Under the pieces are notes generated by a model, which worked only from the letters and a program-made list of their open reading frames with translations, searched no databases and was not told the origin of the DNA. Of a stretch of DNA of 64,000 bases, positions 47,849 through 59,170 are shown piece by piece. This stretch comes from Azolla caroliniana (taxonomy: Eukaryota; Polypodiophyta), in NCBI GenBank assembly GCA_043228905.1, contig JBHGNT010000001.1, positions 9,734,001 to 9,798,000 of the forward strand. Reading direction: 5' to 3'. The first letter of the stretch is position 1; every line of letters begins with the position of its first letter. Made by a program: the position numbers and the translations under genes.

Positions 47849-48809
47849 ACACTTCAATATGTTTACAAGAAGCTTTGATTTTAGAAATTTTCGGTGAAAT
47901 TATTTATTATTGTTTTGAAATAGGTTTGGAAGTTTTATGTCCCAACGTGCCCCCTCTTGGGGCAGATGCTTGTTGTTTTCTCACTCTTCCATATATCAAC
48001 AACCCCACAAACATGCAACCGAGAAACACTCCTCTCGGATACAACACCAAATAGTAGTCAAGAAATGTTGGTGCATTAGAACTCTCAATGTGCACCTTTC
48101 TTAGCCTTTCCTTATGGTCTTTCATATGGTGTGTTGAATGGGGGACTATGTGCAATGAAATCATATGTTTTTTTTTTAATGCTGCTGCGTGTGATTGTTC
48201 TTGTCCGGAGTAGCATATGTGCCGTGAGTGAGGGTGAGATTGGGGTGTGTCTTGGGTTTTCTTAGAAGCAGCAACAAGATTTGAGTGTGAATTGGATTGA
48301 ATAGTTACACAAATACAAGAAGAAGAACAATTGGAGGAATGAATGGATAGAAGCAAAAAAAACATTAGAGGAAGGAGTCTTAAAATATATAAATGTAAAT
48401 AAAAAAGAAAATCAAATAAAAATTGAATAAATAAAAAATAGAAAGGTAACTAAAATAATAACTGACCCCCCCCCCCCCCTTTCAATAACTGAACCAAATT
48501 CTACACCTCCCTCTTTCATTTTTTTAAAACCTTTTCCGTTTTTGTAATTATTTTTAATTTTAAGTTCCATTCCCCTTCATTAGATTTATCCCCGTTCTAT
48601 TCACTTAGTTTTTAATGTTTTATGTTTTCTGAGCTAAAATAAAGAGAACCAAAAATTAAATATACGTAATCAGACCAATGCATAAAACAAAACAGAAAAG
48701 TAAATGAATGAATTCAATGAGTAGAAATAAATAACGACAATATTAGGAATAAAAGGAAAAAAAACATTGAGCGGAATTTCGAAAAACAAAAATCAAGCAT
48801 ATTTTAAGA

Positions 48810-49030
48810 AAAGAAAAAGAAAAGAAAGATAAAGATAAAAATATAAAAATAAAAATAAAAATAAAAATAAAAATAAAGATGAAGATAAAATTGAAAATGA
48901 AAATGAAAATGAAAATAAAAATAAAGATAAAAAATGAGAATAAAAAAATAAATAATAAAATAATAGAGCTAAAAATAAATATGAAAATGAAAATAAATAA
49001 ATAATGAAAATGGAAAAAAATAAAATAAAA
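48810..49030. repeat. A-rich AAAATA/GAAAAT low-complexity block
   Basis: Nearly pure A/G/T hexanucleotide-like repeats. The Phe/Ile/Ser-rich minus-strand ORFs across it are artefacts. Confidence 0.85.
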
Positions 49031-49160
49031 TACATCTCTGACAAGCATTGAAGGTTTTTTTTTTTTTAATTATACAAGAAGCCGCCAAAATGCAGAGGGC
49101 AGTGCAGAGCTCAAAAATGTGTAGACACAGCAGAGACAGAGAGAGAGCTATGGTCTGTCT

Positions 49161-49199
<39 letters not shown>
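49161..49199. repeat. CT microsatellite upstream of the COBRA-like gene
   Basis: About 19 CT units about 125 bp before the likely TATA box. Confidence 0.9.
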
Positions 49200-49203
<4 letters not shown>

Positions 49204-49322
49204 CTCTCTGCCTAACATACACACACACACACACACACACTGAAAAACGCATGGAAACTCGGGGCTGTGTTTTAATTGATTTTTATGTCACTTATTCAAT
49301 GCTCATTTTTCTTTCCACAAAA

Positions 49323-49330
49323 TATAAATA
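49323..49330 (+). promoter_or_regulatory. Probable TATA box of the COBRA-like gene
   Basis: TATAAATA lies 294 bp upstream of the ATG, with CAAT at about 49297. This implies a 5' leader of about 260 bp containing CT and GT tracts (49384-49483). Assigned by consensus and position only. Confidence 0.5.
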
Positions 49331-49623
49331 AAACCCACCCCCCCTCCCTCCAACAAAAAAAACACAAATAACAGAAAATTAAACTCTCTCTCTCTCTCTC
49401 TCTCTCCATTTCCCTGTTTCTGTCTCTGTTTCTGTGTGTGTGTGTGTGTGTGTGTCTATCTCTCTCTCTCTCTCTCTCTCTCTGTGTTTGTCTTCAGAGC
49501 TTTGGAGGAGGAGGAGAAACAGGGGAGGGGCAAAGTTGCAGTTCTGAAAACAGAGTAGTAGAAATAGTAGTAGTAGTAGTAGTGTCATTTCTCCCCCACT
49601 CTCACACAATAAAGCAAGGAATA

Positions 49624-49704
49624 ATGGCTTCTTTCAGATGTTTTCTGCAGCATGTGTTCACTGTCTCTCTACTTTTCTTCCTCAATGAACCCTCCACTGG
49701 TAAA

Positions 49705-49740
<36 letters not shown>

Positions 49741-52594
49741 TCTCTTTCACACACACACACACATTCTCATTCTCCTTTCCCGCAAAATTAATTTTCTCCA
49801 CTTTATTCTATAATTTACAACACTAATGATGATTAAGTGCCATTATCTGTTTTCTCTCTGTTCTTTCCCTTCTACCTTTCTACTGCTCTCTAATGAATCA
49901 TTCCTCCACCCCCCCCTCTCTCTCTCTCTCTCTCTGTTCTTGGTTTAGATGCTTATGATCCACTGGACCCAAATGGAAACATTACAATCAAATGGGACGT
50001 CATGTCATGGACAGGAGACGGTTATGTGGTAAGTTATATTCAACATTTCCCCCTCTTAAAAAACTCTCACTTCTATCATTTTGAAGGTAATAAAACAGGA
50101 TCAACTCCATATCCATTCATGAAAATAGCGAATGATTATCTTCATATGCCATGCATGTAACCGACCTTTGTTCTGCTGATTTCAATGGGCTTTTTTCCCA
50201 TCAAAAGGAGCGTTTTAACTTCCTAGCAGTGCACTGCCTCAGAAGTTCATGGGGGGGCCGATTTTATGAAATTGCTGTTTAACTTCGTACTTCATGTTAA
50301 GTGCATGGGCTGCTCATGTTGGTCTTCTAAAAATGAGGATTAAATTCATTGCTATCTTCACGGAGTTCATTTGAAAACAATGGGAAGTAACGCCATTACA
50401 TACGTGAATTCTATTCGCATGTATTAAAATCAAGGCCTCATTTGTTTTTTATTATCAGAACGGTAACTAACTGCAGAAACTATGTTGATTTTCACAAGGC
50501 TGATTTGATCAAAACCAGGAAAAATGACCATGAACCATTTCTTAAACATCATCATCATGCTTACACAAGGCTGATTTGATCAAAACCAGGAAAAATGACC
50601 ATGAACCATTGCTTAAAGATCATCATCATGCCTACACACATTTGATTTATTACATACAAAAAAGAGGTAATTTATGGGTGCGTTTTATTTAATGATTGTC
50701 CAGGCAGTGGTGACGATATACAACTTCCAACAATACAGGCACATTGAGGCACCAGGATGGGTACTAGGATGGCATTGGGCAGAGAAGGAGATAATATGGT
50801 CAATGGTGGGTGGACAGGCCACACTACAGGGGGATTGCTCCCGGTTCCGCAACGGCCCGGCTCCGCATTCATGCTTGAGGAGCCCATCCATAGTGGACCT
50901 ATTGCCAGGGGTATCTTATAATAACCAAATCTCCAACTGTTGTAAAGGTGGTGTGTTGGCCTCATGGGGCCAAGACCCTGCATCAGCTGTGGCCTCTTTT
51001 CAGATCAGTGTTGGAGAATCAGGAAGTAGTAACTCCACTGTGAAACTGCCCAGGAATTTTACACTCAATACCCCTGGCCCTGGATATACCTGTGGCCAAG
51101 CCAAAGTTGTGAAACCAAGCTTGTTTTCATCTGCAGATGGTAGGAGGAAGACCCAGGCTTACAGTAAGTCCTTGCTTTTTATTTGATGCATTGCAAATGC
51201 TTTTACTCTTAATACTGCAGAACAGACAAAAAGGAATTGTTTCTAATATCTGTTTTTCATATGTATGCAGTGACATGGAATGTTACCTGTAGCTACTCTC
51301 AGTTCCTTGCACAAAGAGGTCCAAGTTGTTGTGTCTCCTTCTCATCCTTCTACAATGAGGCTATTGTGCCATGCCCTACTTGTGCATGTGGATGCCAACA
51401 CAACAACAGCTGTTATGAGTAATTCTCCTCTCTCCTTCATCTCTTGCTCCCATAACTCAACTATGTAATGTCAATTCTCCTGCTAGTTATGGAAGGATCA
51501 TGTTTTCACATGATCCTTCCATAACTAGCAGATTTACAATTCATTTTCTCTGCAAGTTTCTAGAGATGATAAGAATTTGATGATGCCACATATCTAGCTT
51601 CCCATGGTAGTGTATTTCTAACGAGAGATGTTGTCTGTGATGTGATGATAATAGGGCTCCTCCATTGCAAAGTGTACTTAGCTCAGGGTCAAATGCACTT
51701 ACACCTCATCGAACCGCACCTCAAATTCATTGCACAAATGACATGTGCCCCATCAGGCTCCATTGGCATGTGAAGCAAAATTACAAATCTTATTGGAGAG
51801 TGAAGCTCACCATTAGCAACAGAAACTATGCGTGGAACTACTCCCAATGGAATGTGGTAGTCCAACACCCCAATTTTCACAACCTTACCGAAGTCTTTAG
51901 CTTCACATACAAAAGCCTCAACCCTTATGGCAGTGGCATCAGTAAGTTTATTGTTAGATTGTGTGATATTCCAAGAAAGACCTTCATTATGGATTCTGGA
52001 AAATGAAGTATCAAAGTGCAAATAATGGAGTTCCTCATATCCATACTATATAGTCTATAGATTCTAGAACAAAAAAGAAAGAAAGATTGAGTGCCTCTTA
52101 CAATGAACATTATATACATGATGCTTAAGGTTGTGGTCTAATATATATACTATGTTCAATGTAAAAGGCAGTCAATCTATTTAGTTCCAGAATCCATAGG
52201 CAACCTTATACAACGTTTAATTGTTTTCATCATACCCATAAAGATGTTGCTTTCACATTGTGTTATTTTGTTTTAACATTTATTGCATTTGAATTGAATG
52301 TCAGATGATACTGCCATGTTTTGGGGCATCAAATACTACAATGATTTGCTAATGCAAGCTGGTGAAGACGGGAATGTGCAATCAGAAATCCTCTTCCAGA
52401 AGGATAAAGACACATTTTCTTTCTCAGAAGGATGGGCTTTTCCTCAAAGGGTTTACTTTAATGGAGATGCATGTGTACTACCACCCCCAGATGCTTATCC
52501 ATCTCTACCGAATGGAATATCTTCAATGGCGGTGAATAAGTCCATTATCATTTTGCTCCCATTGATGATATTTGCGCTTATTTGCCTCCTATAG
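49624..52594 (+). CDS. COBL: COBRA-like GPI-anchored cell-wall protein, six exons
   Basis: COBRA-family proteins act at the outer face of the plasma membrane in cellulose deposition. Exons: 49624-49699, 49949-50028, 50704-51163, 51271-51418, 51655-51941, 52305-52594. All splice sites are GT-AG and the frame is continuous, giving 446 residues; Arabidopsis COBRA has 456. Seen in order: signal peptide (about 1-25), cellulose-binding-like start YDPLDPNGNITIKWDVMSW, WSMVGGQ, DLLPG, SNCCKGGV, PRNFTL, the family hallmark CCVSFSSFYN (from Cys225), HWHVKQNYKSYWRVKLTISN and LPPPDAYPSLPNG, then a hydrophobic tail (about 423-446) typical of a GPI signal. Several blocks (VKLPRNFTL, RRKTQA, NDLLMQAG) remind me more of COBL4/IRX6, the secondary-wall clade, than COBRA itself. 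The usual HCC near residue 115 reads HSC. Confidence 0.95.
49705..49744. repeat. CT microsatellite in COBRA-like intron 1
   Basis: Interrupted CT tract just after the donor site; another (about 49915-49935) lies before the acceptor of the same intron. Confidence 0.85.
50493..50634. repeat. 71-bp tandem duplication in COBRA-like intron 2
   Basis: Two copies start CACAAGGCTGATTTGATC at 50493 and 50564 and differ at only a few bases (for example CATTTC/CATTGC). Confidence 0.88.
51480..51531. repeat. Perfect 24-bp inverted repeat (hairpin) in COBRA-like intron 4
   Basis: Arms 51480-51503 and 51508-51531 are exact reverse complements, separated by TTTC. The intron runs 51419-51654, so a transcript would carry a 52-nt stem-loop about 60 nt after the donor. 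No direct target duplication is obvious. Confidence 0.9.
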
Positions 52595-55425
52595 TTTGTT
52601 GGTTTTATCAAGCTAACAAAAGTTCGTAATATATTGGGTGGTTTTTTATTATCACAAAATGGGTTTGTAAACTCAAAAGACTAGATTGCCATTTCCCAAA
52701 GCAATATATTCAATCATGGGATCAGGAAAGATTAGAGCAACATATGATTTGCAAGCTAGCTTTCGAGGGCATTTTATAGCCATATGAAAGGCTCGATTCT
52801 TTTGTAACTCTTGGCTCATTGTTGCCATGTAGGGTTAAAATATATGATTTAGGCCACAATGAAGGAAACCTCCTCTGGAATTGTTGGGGGACCTGGTTTC
52901 AATTTTTTCCATAGAAGATTGCATTGGATTGGGGTTAGTACTTCCACTTCATTTTTGTAGTGGGGAGGGGACCTGCCTCTCCCATGAAAATATACTTATA
53001 TTGGAATATCACGAACTAATGAAAATTGATTGAATTTGATACCATTAAGCTTCATTATTAAGTTTGGTTGATATCATTGAGAAAAATGCTCTTTCTCAAC
53101 AACAATGATTATTTGTACTTTTGTCTCCCGTCTTTTCTTACTCATAGAAATGCTCATCATCATGATTATGTAATTGTATACAAGTTATCAGGCTTTAAGC
53201 CATGCTGTCTTGTGTGATATTCATTCTTTACGACATTATATCTTGTATGTGAGCTGATGATACATATACATATTTCTCATTAGCACATAAATCTCATCAT
53301 TATCGTCCAACTAACTGCTTTGCATGGTCAGATGCAAATATTCTGAACTTTTTGTTCATATTCTGAACTTTTTGCATCCAACAACACTGCCACTCTGATA
53401 TGCATAGGTAATGAATGGCATATCCTCTGTAATTGATAGAATGCCCTGTTCAAGATGTGGACATGCATGCAATTGGTCGTCAAAAGCACAATGTGATGAA
53501 GCCATTGCTCATAGAAGACACTTGCTTTCGATGATTTGCAATGACCCCAAGCACTTCTTGCACAACTAATGCCCACATTAAAACTCAAGATTTACAACTC
53601 CATGGGTGTCTCTCAATAGAAAATGTGTAAAAAAACACTCGAATGTCATGCAACTAATGTTTCTATTGCAAGAATCTCACAATTCAGAACACTGTAGACA
53701 ATGGTAATTATTAGTCGAGACCTAAATTTCATGATGATATCCTTTCATGGAGTGCACTCCAAAACAAAATAATGTGATGGAAATCTGCATGATAAATGTA
53801 GTTACAAAACCATGTCTCATTTCATGCAAATCATTTTGAGCAATGCTGCAATCCCTTAGATGTTATGCTTTCATGGAGTGCATTTTCAAAGATGTTAAGG
53901 TGATGGAAATATCACAAGAGCAATGCAATTAGGTGGTGTGTTTCATTTTGTACAAAACATATCTAGGCAACTTTCATACATCATAAACTTGGAAACATGT
54001 TTTTATTTCTTTCATGTTTACCAACAACATTGCACAGTCCCTATCAGTTCATAACATTCATTTTGCTCCCACTTTATTAATTTTATTGACTATAGTTACA
54101 TTTGATGAATCATGTGTACATAAGACAATGGATACTACAATTTCATTCTAGTATTCCTTGAAATTTAGGAGCTGTTGATAGTTTCCCACTTGTTTGAATA
54201 GCGTATCAAAGTTTACAACCATGGATACTAGCATTTTCTGAAATTTGGAAATGTTAAATAGGAACTTTCCATCAAGTCCATTGCTACATCACGTGACAAG
54301 ATGATCTTCTTACATTAGGGAATACATGTGTCCCGTGTCTCAAGCAATCTTCTAAATGTAAATATTTGAGCACACATGAATAGATATAACTTATGTCCCA
54401 TGGCCTCTACTAGATGCAAAATTTTGAGCATAGCATAGGGTAATCAGGAAAATTTGTTTGCAAAGAAAATTATGTCAAATTAACCGTGTATACAAATGAG
54501 GTATGTAGAATTATGGGGTGTATGTAACCACCGAATGTTGAATTAACAATGGCACATCAACAATTTTTCGTTAGCATTCAATCTAATTAATGGCTTGCTA
54601 TTGAAGCAAACAAAAGACAATGTTTTCTCAAATGATTTCATAAATGTGTTAGATAAGGTACTCATATGGGTTCACCGGATAAATTTGACAAATGTATAAT
54701 ACCAAAGCTCATGAACAGATGCTGCAAGATTTTGTATATAATCACCGTGCAATGGTATCAAACAAGCATTTAATGCTTTCTAGGAGAACAGTGGAAATGA
54801 GATTTAAAATAATGGGCAAAATGTATCTTGATGGTGTCAACAAATACTCACAAAACAGGTGGTTTTATATTAAGTTAAGAACCATTGAGTTTCAATAAGA
54901 TACATTACTTTTAGTATGAAGAAAATTACATGGTACCGCCAGCATCTCAACCACGAGAATTGCCCTTAGATTATTTCTTAAAGATAAATTAAAGATTACC
55001 TGAATAATGTGATGCAGAATCTTCATATGATTACCTGTTGCTGCCTGAATCAATTAATAACTGAAGCATCAAGTCAACCATGTTATAAACATTTCCATGC
55101 ACGCGATTAAAATCTGTTGACTCCTCGAATAGAGCTTTACAGTGACAGGATTCCTGAACATAGATTAAGTGATACTAATATCACTGTTTTTTTCTTTGAA
55201 ATACTTAATTGGTAGTCCCTGAAAAAATAAAAGGCAGTGAATTGCCAATATGGCTAGTTCTTTCAAAGAACTTTGGTTTTTTGAAAGATTTATCCAAAAG
55301 AGGCAAAACATATGGTAAATATTGTAAATGATTTGAAAAGGTTTAGCTAAAATTTCAGGATATTTTGCAGTTTTTATTTTATATGACAAGCACTTTAGAA
55401 ACAAAGTGAGGGTTCAAATGATTAC
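52595..55425. other. Interval between convergent COBRA-like and LSF2 genes
   Basis: This holds the 3' ends of both genes and AT-rich DNA. No coding region is recognised; a short duplication of ATATTCTGAACTTTTTG lies near 53337-53373. I see no transposon ends. Confidence 0.5.
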
Positions 55426-57816
55426 CTATGCATTCTCAAGTGAATTGCGCATACCACATATTTTGTCTTGAATAAGTTGTCTCTCCCAAGGTGCCACATC
55501 AGTGAAAGCATCTTCAGGTAGAGATTCAAAGGGTTCTTTGTTGGGATCATTTTTGGCAAGGTCATATGTTGCCCCTCTTATTGCTTCCTTCTTTGGACCG
55601 CATGGTCTCTTTGATGTCAAAAACTTGTAAGCATCATTCAGCTGAGCCATCATCACAACACCAAGTTGTTTAAATCGTTCCAAATTTTATGCTAAATGTT
55701 TCCATCACAAGCTTATCCATTAATTGTGGCTCCTTATTCAAAGATGATCCACGGCATTACATGAAACCAGAAACGATGTACAATGGCTACACAAACATGG
55801 TTTCACATTCATTTCATGGAATTCGAAACAACATCAAACTACCTATACAAAGATATGATCCACGATCATTCCGTGAAACAAATGATCTACACAAAGAGGT
55901 GACTCCTATTTGTTCCATGAAACCAGAAACAATATGCAATGGCTACAAAAGATGAGATTCACAATCATTCAAAAGAACCCACAAAGAAATATGCAATAAT
56001 GATCTACACAAAGAGACTCACATTCATTCCATGAAACCAGAAAAGGTAAGCAATAACAACAGCAGGTGCACGACCAAGCCCAGCGGTGCAATGAACATAG
56101 ACGGTTTTCCCTTCCGAAATTGCCCTTTGTAATCCACACACAGCTTTTGGCAGCTCCTCTCTCAATGAGTTTGGATCAAAATCTCTGGCCTGCACAAGTG
56201 AACTATTAGTACCAATTAGATACAGGGAAAATACAAACACAAAATGCCCCTAACTTGTTGAGTATTTACTTGATTACCCGTGACTAAGTTTCTGATATTG
56301 TGGAAATTCCTAACACAATTTCGTGCCACACCTGGGGTTGATCTACTCAGGTTTTTTTTAACATAGTGTCATTGTGGTATATCTCCATCAAATTAAGGGT
56401 ACTTCCATGTTCACACCTTACACGTCACTTTGAACACATACATGCACATACACATAAACATAAGTGTAAGTGGATGTGTATATGAATGTGAAGTCTCCAT
56501 GTGTGTAGGTACATACACGTATATGCATGTCTGTATATGTAACGTATTTGAATACATACACATTGAATTATGCAAATACTTGGGTCTGGACTTACAGGAT
56601 TTCTCATGTAGACAATCCCCAATTCATCACAACGCTTAGTGATCGGATTTATATCGATTCCCCAATATTCGATGTCCTTATCCTGCTGAAGATTCAGTAT
56701 TGCTCTTACACCTTCTTCATTATAAATCCGATCGATGTCAACCACTGTCTGTGGTTGTGACCCCACGATAATATTGTCAAGAATACGTGTGTAATAAATT
56801 CCTGATGTTTTTCAAAAGATCTGGATTAGAATGGTACAAAATCAAAGAAACTGGTTGTTTTCTCAGTCTAAGTCAAGGATGAGCAAATGAGGAGTTAAAA
56901 TGCATGTAGAAGAAAATCAAAATTGCTGCGACCTGATGAAATTAGAGTTCATTATTAAGGCTTTAGAAAGGAGTAGGTAAATACATTTTGTTCCTAGCAC
57001 TTTAAAAGAAATAGTGGACGTATCAATTGACGTGTAAAAACATGAAATTGAAGCTCGCTTATACATTATAAGTTTTTGGCAGCATTTGGCTTATTTGAAA
57101 AGAAATGCAAGCAAATTATGTACTTTTTCCCTCTCTGTAATGCAACGAATTCAGTGAAGTTGGACAGAAATAAATGAAAGCATTTCAAGCATCCGAAAAG
57201 AAAATCAAGCTTCTCTTTTTCTTTCTGCAATGCATCAATCAATCAAAAGAATAAATCTTTTACATTCTGTAAACCAATTAAATACACCAGTAAAGAGAGA
57301 AAGCAATAACCTTTCTATGCAAACAAACGGAAAAACAATGTAGAGAGAAGAGGCATCCGTACCAAGATCATGATGATATTCGTATGGATTTCGCATCTCG
57401 CGTTGCATGTTACGATTATACTCCTCCTCCTTGGAAGCAGAAGCAGAAGCAGAAGAAGTAGAAGAGGACGAGGAGCAGCAGATAATGCGACAGAGACGAG
57501 CAGAAAGAGGCCATGGGAGAACTCTTCTTCTTCTTCTAGAGACGGAGGAGGGAGACGCAGCAGCAACGGTGGCGGTGGATGGAGTAGACGCAGGAGAAGG
57601 GGGAGGAGGAGCAGCACCATCGGCAGCGACGATAATGGGCGATAATGAAGAAGAAGAAGAGAGAGAAGGGGAAGAAGAAGACGAAGTGGAAGAAGGGGAA
57701 GAGACGAGAGCAGAAGAGAGAGATGCCATGGATCCTGTGCTGCGTGCTTTGATCTTCTGGCCAGAGAAATCAGAAGATGATGATGATGAATGCAGAAGAA
57801 GAAGACGAAGAGACAA
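55426..57816 (-). CDS. LSF2: Phosphoglucan phosphatase LSF2 (LIKE SEX FOUR 2), plastid
   Basis: LSF2 removes phosphate from starch glucans (C3 position in Arabidopsis) in plastids, enabling starch degradation. Exons on the minus strand: 57816-57363, 56801-56596, 56189-56022, 55641-55426, all GT-AG, in frame, 347 residues (318 if translation starts at 57729). Matches in order: PYEYHHDLG before the first intron, IIVGSQPQ, LNLQQDKDIEYWGID, ARDFDP (probable catalytic Asp223), the dual-specificity phosphatase loop HCTAGLGR with Cys254 and Arg260, then KRPCGPKKEAIRGATYDLAK and FESLPEDAF. No carbohydrate-binding module follows, which fits LSF2 rather than SEX4. The N-terminus is Ser/Ala/Arg-rich with few acids, as in transit peptides, and longer than in Arabidopsis LSF2 (about 282 residues). 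Which Met starts it is uncertain. Confidence 0.92.
56190..56595 (-). other. LSF2: LSF2 intron 2 (406 bp)
   Basis: It starts GTAAGT and ends TGCAG on the minus strand and contains imperfect ACAT repeats near 56435-56580. Nothing else is recognised. Confidence 0.8.
56802..57362 (-). other. LSF2: LSF2 intron 1 (561 bp)
   Basis: It starts GTACGG and ends CATCAG on the minus strand. AT-rich, with no feature inside. Confidence 0.8.
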
Positions 57817-57871
57817 TGAAGAGCCGCTTCAATCATCTCTTCTTAATCGACACCTCTTCTTACACATACAC

Positions 57872-57950
57872 ACGAATACGAATACGACTATGACTACGAA
57901 TACGAATACGAATACGAATACGAATACGAATACGAATACGAATACACGTA
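57872..57950. repeat. GAATAC hexanucleotide repeat upstream of LSF2
   Basis: About ten ACGAAT/GAATAC units lie 60-130 bp upstream of the longer LSF2 start, followed by TACACG repeats to about 57980. The tract is probably in the promoter or leader. Confidence 0.9.
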
Positions 57951-58659
57951 GGGATACGGATACACGTACACGTACACGTACTATTGTGTACATGTACCCA
58001 TACACCATCACGCGTGCATGTGTCCATGGGTGCCACGTGAAAACCCACACAACCGAGGAATCCCATCGAGTTTTGAATCGTGATGAAACTTGCGTTTCAC
58101 CAATTTGGCATATCTTGTGAGAACCTACTTGTATTAACTGTATGCGGGTGCGCCCTAACCTCCAAGTAACGTTTCAACAATGTTGAGATCGACCACCACT
58201 TCTGTGCGTAAGATTTAGACAAAGTTGCTCGATTGTGGATTGATGTTTCCGTAGTTTTTTGAACAGTCCCAACACAACGACAGTTTGGTGCGCTTCCTCC
58301 CATTTGCTCCCCCCCCCCCCCCCCCATAACCATAAAGTGCAACAAAAGGATGTTTTTTCTTGAAAAGGAAAGTGCATTTTTGAAGAGGGTTATTGATGAT
58401 ACTCTAGTCTGATTGCTTAAACATACATTGAAAGAAAAAGGCAACTCCAAACATAATGAAAAATGCTTTGCATAACATATATCTGCTTCCATGCTCGAAT
58501 AACACAAACGAATCACGAGGCTCATGGAGAAAGTTTCCTTCAATGGTAAGATCGATGATCTATAGGAAAGTCGAATGTTACGTTATTTCAGTTAATTCAA
58601 TTGACATGTATGTTATCATCCATAAATTTGGGGTAATGGTTTTGATGACAATGCAACTA
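57951..58659. other. LSF2 upstream flank, no gene recognised
   Basis: Contains a C run (58311-58325). The ORFs lack recognisable domains. It presumably holds the LSF2 promoter, but no motif stands out. Confidence 0.45.
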
Positions 58660-58689
58660 CTCAATACAAACAGAAATTTATTGACCCAA

Positions 58690-59170
58690 AAATCAAGCAT
58701 GTAGCGCTCCCTCTACCAAAGGATATTTGGTGGCAGATGAAAGAAGCCTCATTTGACTTGACATTACAGTGCAAGTATAAGGTGATATCATCAACGAATT
58801 TAGCTACTCTTAACTTTGCACTTGAAAACGGAATAGGCAATCCATGTAGACCAATGTCATTAGCCATCGAAAAGAAAATCATTTGCTTCAACAAAGAAAA
58901 GAAATAGAAAAGAAGCCAAATGGCAACCCTGTTGAGATGGTAAAGAAAGGTACATAGTCCCTTGCCAATAAAACACGTCTTTGTGTTGTACAATATAAGA
59001 AGGCAATACTTATAATCCACTCCTAAGCGAAACCAAACTTAGTCTATGTACTTCGCAAGAAGTTCCAATCAACACGATCGTAAACTTTCTCAAAATCAAG
59101 CATAACAATTGCTTACCTCCGTTTGAATTTGGTAGCTATAGCAATTGATTCCCAAATGTTTGTACATTAT
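58690..59170 (-). pseudogene. LINE reverse transcriptase relic
   Basis: On the minus strand, ESIAIATKFKRR then, after one stop, AIVMLDFEKVYDRVDWNFL (about 59130-59055) is the start of the LINE RT palm domain. GLHGLPIP and AKFVDDITLYL (the catalytic FVDD, about 58800-58760) follow in order. Stops and frame changes separate the parts. No poly(A) tail or target duplication could be located. Confidence 0.8.

Larger units (their letters stand above)
46860..49322. other. Intergenic and promoter region of the COBRA-like gene
   Basis: No gene recognised. It contains a GT/long-G tract (47805-47848), a C run (48468-48480), an A/AAAATA-rich low-complexity block (48810-49030), a CT microsatellite (49161-49199) and an AC run (49217-49240). 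A minus-strand ORF at 47907-48365 has one hydrophobic segment but matches no known family. Confidence 0.5.

Noticed and set aside
47907-48365. Small membrane protein gene on the minus strand
   Set aside because: It has one hydrophobic segment, but no family resemblance, no splice context and a low-complexity neighbourhood.
48743-49048. Phe/Ile/Ser-rich ORFs that look like membrane proteins
   Set aside because: They arise from the A-rich low-complexity block; the apparent hydrophobicity is just TTT/ATT codons.
57407-58120. 237-codon plus-strand ORF rich in Glu, Arg and Asn-Thr repeats
   Set aside because: It runs antisense across LSF2 exon 1 and the GAATAC repeat; the conserved protein is on the minus strand.
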